From Mesostigma viride (taxonomy: Eukaryota > Streptophyta > Mesostigmatophyceae > Mesostigmatales > Mesostigmataceae), in NCBI GenBank assembly GCA_009746045.1, contig RPFO01001075.1:219501-283500 (forward strand): 64,000 nucleotides of DNA, read 5' to 3'. The position numbers and the translations under genes are program-made. Below the pieces are notes generated by a model. The model had not been told where the DNA came from, made no database searches, and was given only the letters and a program-made list of their open reading frames with translations. This document shows positions 10,959 to 21,500 of this stretch, in pieces (the stretch's first letter is position 1; each line of letters opens with the position of its first letter).

Positions 10959-12719
10959 TGTCCAAAAACCAAATGTCCTCATTTGAGGACATAGTCCTCG
11001 TTTGAGACGGGGGGGGTCAGAGGCGCGGTTTTGGCGCCAAATTTGGTCCTAGGGTCACTTGGTGGGTTTTGGCGCGAAACTGGGATAGGTACTGAGCGCG
11101 CCAAGCCCCTGGGGTCGACAGGGGTCGACCGTACCTGGAAAATATGAGGCGACGAAAAGTACCTACAATAGCAAGAACATCGCAATTCAATCGAGTGTTT
11201 TGTCGAGTGGCGGCTATGGGGTCGTGCCAGTTCCGAGGCTTGCCTGAATGTTATAGGGCATTATTTTGCCCCGGACGAAGACAGCAATTTAGATCGTCAT
11301 CTAGTGATTTCGAAGATGCTATTCTTCACGTGCAGGTGCTTTGTATATGTCAAAAATTTTGTTCATGAACGGATTTTGGCATTGTTGAAGAAAATCTGAG
11401 AGCTACGTAGATCGCATGATAGGTCAGTTCGCAGTTCGGTTTTACAATTTCTTTTTCCGCCCAGGCGCTGCGGATATCGCGAGTATGGGTTATGGTACGC
11501 TTCTGGGCTTATGGGCGACATGGGGAGAAGAGGGACCTGGGCAGTTGCATGCGTCAAAGAGTCTCTATTTTTTCGTCGTGATGTCGCAGTCGCGCCTGGC
11601 GAAAACCAGGGCGAGCGCGAGCCATATTTTTCTTTTGCCGCAAGGCTGGGTGCTTCCCACGCGTCACCGTCCTTTAATATATATTTCTTGAGCTGGCCCG
11701 CGCAGCTGGCGGCCTGGGCGCACGTCAAGAGCAAGGTTCCGACTGTCATTCTCAACCGCATCGTTCTAAGTAAGCGTGTTAAGCGGATTGTAACCTATAA
11801 CTCTCGCAGACGTGATCATTCCGGTTGCTTTCAATGCCCAACTTCGTGGTTTTGATTACGTTTATGTCCGGGGAATAACGGAAGTTTGCTGGGCAGTACT
11901 TTCTTTTCCCGCTGCGTCACTGAAAAGGTAAACGGCCTTGCGTTATCAAAACAGCAGCGACTAGAAAGTGGCTGTGCTTAATTGCGATGTGGTAGTTTGA
12001 TTCAACACATATACTGCCTTGTTGCTGAGAAGTTTTTCAAGGCTTGCTGGTATGTTGCCCATATGTTTCTAATGCTTCAACTCATGTCCAAGTGATCAAG
12101 ACTGGCTTGGAAACTTGAGCTTGTCATGTTTACATTGTGCTTGTGTTACAACTTGTGCCTCTTTGCAGTATATGTTTCATATATAACGTAAGGGTTCAGC
12201 ATCATGGTTTAGCACCGTGGTGGCAGCCGAGCCTCTACCAACGATCATGGACCTAACCTTGGCGAGTATTTGCTTCATATTTCACTCGTTGGACTGAGCT
12301 AGCTTTACACCTGCTGTATGGCCTGCACCATGGTCCCTGGTTGCCAGTTACATTTTGTCCCCCCACCCTGGCCGGCTGCAGGGTCTAGGACTGCGAGGGT
12401 GTAACATAGACATGTTGTGGGCACCCTGGGTGCATGTTCAGGGCCAGCCATGACCTGGCCATGCCTTCTTTCTTGGCATATTGTTGACTTGAGTGCTATT
12501 TGGTCACTCGCGTAGCGACCCCCCTGCATTCATAAATCGTAAACAATTATACAATGAGCATATTTCATGGATGTTAAGCATTGCAACTCTTGAACATATC
12601 ATAAATGAACATGGTTCCATACCGTACCCATGGATGTGTTGACATGTGTTAGTTATTACAAATGGTATCCATGCTTAAAAATGTCCTCATTTGAGGACAT
12701 TTTCTTGGTGATTAGACAA
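10959..12719. mobile_element. Unclassified 1.76-kb insertion with palindromic inverted ends
   Basis: It lies inside the GATG array of the LINE-A copy. The 20-bp palindrome ATGTCCTCATTTGAGGACAT occurs at 10973-10992 and 12681-12700, 15-20 bases inside each edge. The outer bases are also loosely inverted: TGTCCAAAAACCAA on the left, TGTCTAATCACCAA on the right complement. The duplication cannot be read because the target is (GATG)n. Internal ORFs (for example 11363-11761 minus, 11511-11855 plus) match nothing I recognise. The interior is less GC-rich than its surroundings. A non-autonomous DNA transposon is likely. Confidence 0.6.
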
Positions 12720-13158
12720 TGGATGGATGGATGGATGGATGGATGGATGGATGGATGGATGGATGGATGGATGGATGGATGGATGGATGGATGGATGGAT
12801 GGATGGATGGATGGATGGATGGATGGATGGATGGATGGATGGATGGATGGATGGATGGATGGATGGATGGATGGATGGATGGATGGATGGATGGATGGAT
12901 GGATGGATGGATGGATGGATGGATGGATGGATGGATGGATGGATGGATGGATGGATGGATGGATGGATGGATGGATGGATGGATGGATGGATGGATGGAT
13001 GGATGGATGGATGGATGGATGGATGGATGGATGGATGGATGGATGGATGGATGGATGGATGGATGGATGGATGGATGGATGGATGGATGGATGGATGGAT
13101 GGATGGATGGATGGATGGATGGATGGATGGATGGATGGATGGATGGATGGATGGATGG
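12719..13158. repeat. (GATG)n array, about 110 units
   Basis: A perfect 4-bp array, expanded from the 3-7 units seen in the 3' UTR of other LINE-A copies (10214, 46113, 54296, 61456). It is open in several frames on both strands but is not coding. Confidence 0.97.
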
Positions 13159-13632
13159 GTGCAAACAGTCCTACCGGTCTAGTCTATCTACATCAGCTAC
13201 CTACAACATCTATCTAAACAACATCACTAACTACAACGTGTATCTAACAACATCATGCTACCCTAGGGGAGCTGTCTGGCGTGGCTCCCGCGGGTTTGCA
13301 CACGCGGGCGCTTCCCCACGGGGGGGGGCTCGTTGTCCTCTATGACCTGGGCCCACTTGGCCTTGTCCATTGATCATCTTCTTCCAAATCACGGAGAGGC
13401 CTAGGCCCCCCATGTCCTCTACTAGCTGTTCTTTGAAGGTGCGGGCCTTAATTGCGGCGTCTAACATCACGGGGCCCGGCCCACGCCAGGAGGTGCCAGC
13501 CAGGCTGAGCTGGGCGCAGTCCCGCGGGGGGGCCACGTGAGGTGTCTACCTGGTTGGTGCGAGCTAGGTGCCCTACGAGCTGCAGGCGCCGCTGCTTACT
13601 CCGGTGCTGGTGATATATGGCATGCCAAGGTA

Positions 13633-13718
13633 ATTAATTAATTAATTAATTAAACTCGTGCTCCCGTTGGGGAGTCACGGAGCACCGAAGTGCTTTTAAT
13701 CCCTGTGTGTGCACTGCT
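13633..13718 (-). mobile_element. 86-bp retro-insertion with TSD AAGGTA
   Basis: AAGGTA at 13627-13632 and 13719-13724 flank a unit with a (TTAA)n tail at its left, the GACTC/GAGTC-type hairpin, then GTGCTTTTAATCCCTG. The host LINE-A sequence is continuous once it is removed (compare 61950). Confidence 0.7.
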
Positions 13719-14071
13719 AAGGTAAAGGTCCTCATTAATATTGCGGACATGAGCAGCATATCCTAAGTACTCTGAAAATGGATCGCAGCATGTTGGTGAC
13801 CGCGCCGTCTAGCTTTCGGGCCAGGTCGGTGGTGAGGGTCCACGTCTCGGCCCCATTATTACGCGAGAACAGGTTTTTTCTCAATGGCCTTGCATGGGGT
13901 GGATGATTATTATGGCTAGGCAATGGCTAGGGTGCATGGCCTCTCAACAGAGATCGACTCTTCTCTGCATGGTCAAAAACATGTCTAAATAAAGCTAGGC
14001 ATCATCTGGTGTGGGGCTCATCATAGGCACACATGTACATGGCTATTAAATAAGGCTAAGTCATCAGCTGG

Positions 14072-14572
14072 GGACGAGATTAGGCAGCGTAGGATAGCAT
14101 TTGTAGGACACCTTGCACGCACCAGCCAGGTCGACACCACCCTCGGTCTGGCCGGCCCCCAGCGGCTTGGACAGCCAGCCGGGCGGCACATTCTGACCTG
14201 GCCTGGCCCCAAGGACATTCCCAAAAGGGTAGGGAAACCTGTCACGAACTACGTTCAGATGTTGCTGGACGACCTAGTGGTCCCAGCCCAGTTTGAGCAC
14301 CGCATCCACTCTCTCTCCCGTCTTTGGACTGCCATGCAGGACAAGACGCGGTGGAAGAAGATTGTCAAGGCGCACACGCCCGACCCTGCATGTGGGCAAG
14401 CCACCTCCCCCCAAGCGGAGGAGGCGTTTTGATGATGAGTAGTGCAGTTAGGATTTTCTAGATAGAGTTAGGATAGTTCGATCACGCGGCTTCCTCCACC
14501 CCATCCATCATGAAATATGTGCTACATGACCTCCCCACGGAGGCATGTTATAATTTAATTTAATTTAATTTA
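14072..14572 (+). mobile_element. LINE-B 3' copy (501 bp) with 9-bp target duplication
   Basis: ATCAGCTGG at 14063-14071 and 14573-14581. The plus strand encodes the C-terminal part of LINE-B: GQHL/VGHLART-like start, GQPGRHILTWPGP, KRVGKP, MLLDDLVVPAQFEHRIHSLS, ending in a Pro/Lys/Arg-rich tail, with frame breaks. The 3' UTR has CTACATGACC then GGAGGCATG (hairpin) and a (TTTAA)n tail. Confidence 0.85.
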
Positions 14573-14589
14573 ATCAGCTGGTACTGATG

Positions 14590-16440
14590 GGGCCCGTAAT
14601 AGGCGTACATGTACAAGGCCACGGTGGCTAGGCCTCAGTTACTATTCTACACTACCCGCGTCCATGTCTTGCATGGCGCCGTAGGTCATGCAGGATCGTC
14701 AGAATGACAACCTTGAACAGGTCGCACTTGACGAGCCGGGGTACCTGGTGGCCGGGTCGCTCCACCAGCAGCGGGACGGGGCATGGAGTTGCGCCCACGC
14801 CATCGATCGGGCAGCCACTTTCCGGGTGGTCATTGCGTCCTCGCAGTCGGGAAGCCAGCTGCCTAGCAGCTTGAAGCGGCCCGAAAGTATAGGGTAATTT
14901 CCCTCGTGTCGTCTAACTAAATAACAGGCGGAGTGCGGGCGGGGGCCCGGCCAGACCCAGGGCCATGGCCTCCGTTTTTGGGCTGATTTCTAGATCGACG
15001 TGCAATATATGGACATCGTCGGCATAAATGAGGTCTGACAGCAAGTAAATTCTGCTGGTTGGTCGGCCCTCCTCAATTCCCCAAGCTCGTTCTTGATCAC
15101 CAGGCCAGGTGCACGGCCAGCCAACAGAGCAAGTCAAAGCGGGCACGTTCATGGCGCATAATAAAATAGTTACCCACTACTTGAATAATAAACAGTACGG
15201 TGATCAACAGGACGCAGCGTTCCCTGCCAGACGCCGGTCTGCAGTGGACGGCAATGTAGGCGCCCGGGTATAATGCCGTGTTGATCGAGTGCGCACCGAG
15301 GTGGTCGACCCCTCATACAGTGTGCGGATGACAGTAATCAGGGGAGTGGGTCCATGCGAGCGCGAGCAAGGACAGCGCCCAGAGAGCGGCCCAGAGGACA
15401 GAGTCAAAAGCCTAGCTTGATGAAGTCGAGGAAGAGTAGTCCTGATGGTGGGAAACTCACCAGGTTGCAGGAGCGCGATTTCCTTGAAGAGACGGCGCGC
15501 GACGAAGGCCATGATGGCGTTGGCGTGTTGCGCCCAGGCCGAAAGCCCATTTCGGACTCTCTCCAAGGTGACGGTCGAGAGGCAGAACGAAGGTGGTTGA
15601 GGATCATGCGCATGAACTGACAACTTGAGTGCGGCGCTCTGGATGCATGACTCCTCGGTAGTTGGCGGGGGCGTCAGGGGAACCTTTGTGTACATAATTT
15701 GTACAGCATAATACGTACAGTAGCGGTGCTGCCACTCAGGAATCGGGGGCACGTCGGCAAGCGGGATCCACCGGGTTGCAGACGTCAAGCAGGAACCACC
15801 TTAGCTCGGTCAGTTGAATCACTGGGGCGGGGCCCCGGGAGCCAGGCCCGTTGACCAGGCCTGGCTTCGGCAACGTATAGAAGCGGACTTGCTTGGTGGC
15901 GGTGCGTAGCTCGGTCTCGGCTGAACAGCGGTAGGCCGGGGGTTCCGTCAGGGGCGGGTACGTGTACAAGTAGTCCTGCCAGCTCAGCGACGGGCGGCGT
16001 GCATGCATGGGTGGCGCACGTACGGCTGGTACGCCCGCCGCAGGCGCCAGGCGGGCCTTGAGCCGGCGGAGGCGGCGGGGGGGCGCGGAGCAGCTGGGAC
16101 TTGGAGGAATACCACCGGTCCAGCTGCTGCTGCGGTGAGCCAGAGAGCGTCCAGGACGCCGGCTGCGCGCCACCGGCTGGCCGTTGGGCGCGGCGCAGGC
16201 AGATCGGCCATGCAGGCGTACTTGCCGTGCTGGCCCTCGAGGTGGGCGGAAGTAGTCGCGGACATGGAGGTCCTGCTCCTTCAGTGGTCGCCTGCCGGAT
16301 GGCTGAGTGGTATTCTTCCTTGAGGCGGGCGGAGCGGGCGGGGTCGGGGTTGTCTCGCAGGGCTTGCCTGATGGGGCCCGCAACCTTGCTACTAGTAGAA
16401 GTTAGATAGACTGACAGACCGGGATTTGGCACCAATATCA
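14590..16440 (-). pseudogene. Degenerate LINE (A/B-like) reverse transcriptase region
   Basis: On the minus strand, from right to left: a linker region with RLKEEYHSAI (about 16350), then RT pieces RLFKEIALLQPGEF (about 15480), YEGSTTSVRT (about 15310) and the catalytic block LIYADDVHILH (about 15020), then the post-RT region (about 14700-14880). The order is that of a LINE ORF2, but all pieces are in different frames with stops. It is older and more diverged than the copy at 61393. Confidence 0.75.
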
Positions 16441-16484
16441 TAACAACTAGAGATTCTAGCTGGACAGTATGTTCTACGCGCCAT

Positions 16485-17806
16485 CACCATCCCTCCGGCT
16501 CCCTCCCTCCGGCTCCCTCCCTCCCTCCCTCCCTCCCTCCCTCCCTCCCTCCCTCGGGCCTCCCTCCCTGCCTCCCTGCCTGATGCCTCCCTCCCTCCCT
16601 CCCTCCTCCCTCCCTCCCTCCCTCCCTCCCTCCCTCCCTCCCTCCCTCCCTCCCTCCCTCCCTCCCTCCCTCCCTCCCTCCCTCCCTCCCTCCCTCCCTC
16701 CCTCCCTCCCTCCCTCCCTCCCTCCCTCCCTCCCTCCCTCCCTCCTCCCTCCCTCCCTCCCTGCCTGCCTGCCTCCGGACGTCCCTATCCATCCATCCAT
16801 CCATCCACCCACCCACCCACCCACCCACCCACCCACCCACCCACCCACCCACCCACCCACCCACCCACCCACCCACCCACCCACCCACCCACCCACCCAC
16901 CCACCCACCCACCCACCCACCCACCCACCCACCCACCCACCCACCCACCCACAGTCCACCCACCCACCCACCCACCCACCCACCCACCCACGGTCCACCC
17001 ACGGTCCACCCACAGTCCACCCACGGTCCACCCGCGGTCCACCCACGGTCCACCCACGGTCCACCCACGGTCCACCCACGGTCCACCCACGGTCCACCCA
17101 CGGTCCACCCACGGTCCACCCACGACCGGTCCACCCACGGTCCACCCACGGTCCACCCACGGTCCACCCACGGTCCACCCACGGTCCACCCACGGTCCAC
17201 CCACGGTCCACCCACGGTCCACCCACGGTCCACCCACGGTCCACCCACGGTCCACCCACGACCGGTCCACCCACGGTCCACCCACGACCGGTCCACCCAC
17301 GGTCCACCCACCCACCCACCCACCCACCCACCCACCCACCCACCCACCCACCCACCCACCCACCCACCCACCCACCCACCCACCCACCCACCCACCCACC
17401 CACCCACCCACCCACCCACCCACCCACCCACCCACCCACCCACCCACCCACCCACCCACCTACCCATCCATCCATCCATCCATCCATCCACCCACCCACC
17501 CACCCACCCACCCACCCACCCACCCACCCACCCACCCACCCACCCACCCACCCACCCACCCACCCACCCACCCACCCACCCACCCACCCACCCACCCACC
17601 CACCCACCCACCCACCCACCCACCCACCCACCCACCCACCCACCCACCCACCCACCCACCCACCCACCCACCCACCCACCCACCCATCCATCCATCCATC
17701 CATCCATCCATCCATCCATCCATCCATCCATCCATCCATCCATCCATCCATCCATCCATCCATCCATCCATCCATCCATCCATCCATCCACCCATCCATC
17801 CATCCA
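16485..17806. repeat. Compound array: (CCCT)n, (CCCA)n, (CCCACGGTCCA)n, (CATC)n
   Basis: CCCT units to about 16770, a short CATC patch at 16788, CCCA units from 16805, an 11-bp CCCACGGTCCA higher-order block at about 16985-17310 with ACCGGT junctions, CCCA again to 17685 with a CATC patch at 17466, then CATC to 17806. Long ORFs on both strands are artefacts of the period. Confidence 0.95.
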
Positions 17807-17830
17807 TGTCCATCCATTCCATGAATCCAC

Positions 17831-18500
17831 TGCCAACTCACGTGGAGGATTGGTGCCAGGTGATGTGATGCAATCGCGTAAATAATTACCTCCCATGAGA
17901 TGTCCAGCTGTTGGCATCGTTTATTAATAACAACTAGTACATGAGTTCATACTAAATACTGGCCACGTCCATGCCATGCATGCATGTTGCTAGCTGGCTC
18001 GCCATGACTTCCAGGCACTTGCTAGCGGTATATATAAGGCTGCATGAGCAGGCTGCTCTCCTGCGCTGCCAGTCAAGCATGAGAACAGGTACATGCTTAG
18101 CTGATGCAAATGCGCGTCAGTTCCACATCAGTGACTGTTACAAATCAATCAGGGCATGAGTCCATGAAGATCGTGATCGAGCAAACCATTTAATCAGCCT
18201 GAGGTAGCTGCACTAGAGGAATGCATGGTTGCGGGGCCAACAACACTACGCTCAAGTGGTTATTTCAAGGCAACCCAAGTGCTGTAATGTCATGTCTCGG
18301 CCCGCTGAATTTGTACAAGACGGAGATATCTCGCCCACAGTATTTGAGTACTAGGGAGCTTTAGCTTTATAGCACATTCACTGCACGAGAATCATAGAGT
18401 GCACAACACATTGTCGATGTGCAACAAACTATCTCAACCTAGAACGCCGGAGGCAGGCCTGCTGCGCCAGATGCCAGTGGCAGCCTGTTGCGGCCAAACG
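17831..18500. other. Intergenic, 3' flank of the minus-strand PH/ankyrin gene
   Basis: No coding or repeat signal. A TTACA at 18137-18141 (TGTAA on the minus strand, the usual green-algal polyadenylation word) lies about 360 bases past the stop codon and is a possible polyadenylation site. This is weak evidence. Confidence 0.35.
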
Positions 18501-21500
18501 TTATCGGGGGAAAACAGGCCTCACAGCAACACTGACAGGAGCACTATGAGCCTGCCAGCCGGGGTGGTAACGGTAGGCCTGGTAAGGCTGGGTCCCCTGA
18601 GTTGCGTCGTAATGGCTCGCAACAGGAGCTGTTGCCCGGGGCACCTGCTGCGGTTGCTGCATGCCATCTATTAATGATGCTGGCGTCTGGAGGGCTCCCT
18701 TTGCCCATCGTCGCATTTCGGCCTACGCATTTCGCAGGGACAAGCCAAGATGCACCGGCAAAACACCACGGCAGGACATGGCACATATCTGCATCACTAC
18801 TTACAGAGAGGGAAAAAACTGAAGTGGCATCATGCCCAAAGTCCAATGCCCACACTCGGCGCACACGAGGTTCCCCGTTAGGGCCATCAATCAACGCTGG
18901 GGCAGACATTAAGTGCAGGTCCTAGAAATGATCGACTTATAGTAGGTCACGTGCGTGGATTGCGGGCTACGCATGCCCCATTCTTGTCTACTGAGGATGA
19001 GGGTAGTGGAACACTGACAGAGTGGAGGCAAGTGACTGAATGATAGGATCCAGCAATACTACCGGGTGGCCACCTGCCGCGTGTCCTGGCAAAGCTTTCA
19101 GTGTGTACCTCAGCGCTGATGTGTGGATACCCACACCAAATTATTGTAGTGATCTGATGATTCTTGTGTGGATGCAAGCACCCTAGCTTGTATGCACACT
19201 AAGCGCTCGACCTTGCACACGGTGCCGCGAGCGTACAGTACCTGCTGCCGGCGCAGGCGCATGGCTGGGTCCAGGAGCAGAGGGGAGTGCGGCTGAAGGC
19301 CGTCGTAGCAGCAGCAGCCTTGGTAGTTCAGGATGGAGTCGTCCGCGCCGTGTGTCTGGTGCAAGGTGCAAAACGATATTTATGAAAGAGGCAGCACAAC
19401 ACATTCATTCAGGAGAAGCAAGTGGGCAACCGTTTGGCCATGAATGGTGGAAAGAGTGCAGCAGATGCCCCACCGGAGCCATCTTGTTGGCATTGGAGAT
19501 GAGGGAAGGCTATGTGCCGCTCGGTTGCAGGTCGTGTGGCCCATCATGAAGCGGAGGCGTGCACATCATCATCAGCCAGATGGCGCGATGAGATCCCTGG
19601 GCATGCAGGTATAGCATCAGCAAGGTGTTCCATCACAAAAAATTGAGACTGATGCCGTTGGTGCATGTCATCAAGTGAGCGTGAACATGTGCTCGCACAT
19701 AGTAACGCAGCGGACCATAGTAACGCAGCGGACCATAGTAACGCAGCAGACCATAGTAACGCAGCGGACCATAGTAACGCAGCGGACCATAGTAACGCGG
19801 CGGACCATAGTAACGCAGCGGACCATAGTAACGCAGCGGACCATAGTAACGCAGCGGACCATAGTAACGCAGCGGACCATAGTAACGCAGCGGACCATAG
19901 TAACGCAGCGGACCATAGTAACGCGGCGGACCATAGTAACGCAGCGGACCATAGTAACGCAGCAGACCATAGTAACGCAGCGGACCATAGTAACGCAGCG
20001 GACCATAGTAACGCAGCGGACCATAGTAACGCAGCGGACCATAGTAACGCAGCGGACCATAGTAACGCAGCGGACCATTTTATTCAACGCTGGTTACTGT
20101 AGGACAAGTAACGGAACAAGAGCTATCATTGTGGCCTGGCGGCAGCACGGGACTCCAAGGATCGCGCTGGTCCCGGAAACTGCAACGACGATGCCTTGCA
20201 GTGGGCGAGCACTATCACAACGGCACCTTGCTAGTCTCAAGGTCAACACCTTTTGTTCACCACGCCAGATGTAGGGGACCCACACCCTCTTCTGTTCACA
20301 TGTGCCCCGATATGCGCAAGGGTGCTGCAGGAACCCAATCAGTAGGTAGAGACGGACGGGGATGACCACAGCATGTGCTCCGATGTCCTGTTCATGGCTG
20401 GTAGATGCCGTGCTGGCAGCCCGTGTATGATGAGGAGTCCCCCCTGGCATGCCATTCCAGCTCTGAAACGGTACTGTCAAATCCTTCAAGTCCTGCTGCG
20501 TCCCCACGCCCAGCTCTGCTTATGCATGAACTTCTGCAACCCCTGACCAGTCGACTGGGCCATGCACAAGCCACGGCCACCCTGCCAATGCCACCATGCC
20601 GAAAGCAGTGTGAAACGTTCTGTGCACTGGGAGCATATTTACAGACATTATGCTGACAGGGGACAAGGGCGCTGATGCATCCTGATGAGGCCTGCCACCA
20701 TCATGTTGCCCGCGTCGGAGCATGCGTGGCACAAGGCCGGCACATGGCCACGGCGGACCCAAGCACCACGATCATTCCCCCATACAGTCATCCCAGCACA
20801 GAGGTCATTCCCCCCCATAGTCATCCCCATACAGCACCGAGGTCATCCCCCCCCATCATCATCCTCACTTGTGTGCGCACATGCCAGCCCATGACCGGGT
20901 GTTCGTTCTCGTCTTCACACCGTCCCCCCCCCACGCCTGCACTCATCTTTGCATCTTTCACGTACGGGTACCCCCCGGTTGACCCACGCTCCATTCCCCT
21001 TCTGATCCCAACGCAACGCCAGCACGCCCCTAGCAGTGCCTGCCCGCCGTGTCTTGCAGCCCTGGCTGACAGCACGGAGCACATTATGGTGCAACCAACA
21101 CCGCATATGTATGCGGCTGTTGCCACGTTCACGCCACAGCTCCTTGCCCCCCTCCCCACACCCGATAGAAATGACGCAGAACCGAGCGCACGCACCAGCA
21201 AAAAGTTGGCAAGCTCCACAAACCCGAATGCAAAGCTGTAGTGGAGGGCCGTCTGTTGCGGGGGGGGGGGGGGCAGGAAGGCAGGAGGGGGGGCAGGAAG
21301 TGAACATTTGAAGAGATTTTTAGCCCTTTGGACGAGAGACGAATGAGAGATCATTTCGTGGTCAATTGCTCCCTCATGCGCTCGCATCCGTAGCAAATCT
21401 CAGGAATCTGCATGCCGGGCTGTTTCATGACGGAGAAAGCCACATCAGCGAACTAACACATTCGTATCCTTGATAGGGCCGGCAAGCTCTAGCTAAATGT

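Larger units (their letters stand above)
10835..13915 (-). mobile_element. LINE-A 3' copy, interrupted twice
   Basis: Tail at 10835-10849, terminal hairpin, then a GATG array that is split by a 1.76-kb insertion (10959-12719) and resumes at 12720-13157. The 3' UTR and the end of the ORF follow. The minus strand keeps GGLGLSVIWKKM at about 13380 with frame breaks. An 86-bp element sits at 13633-13718. The RT-tail remnant continues to about 13880 (TLTTDLARKLDGAVTNMLRS), as in the copy at 61393-63542. Confidence 0.8.

Noticed and set aside
12719-13345. Long ORFs on both strands made of repeated Trp-Met-Asp-Gly or Ile-His-Pro-Ser
   Set aside because: They arise from the period of the GATG array and have no coding features.
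16469-17917. ORFs of 450-477 codons on both strands
   Set aside because: Pure products of CCCT/CCCA/CATC periodicity, open in all frames at once.
19665-20102. CRISPR-like or coding 18-bp repeat
   Set aside because: Units are contiguous with no unique spacers, and it lies in an intron of a eukaryotic gene.
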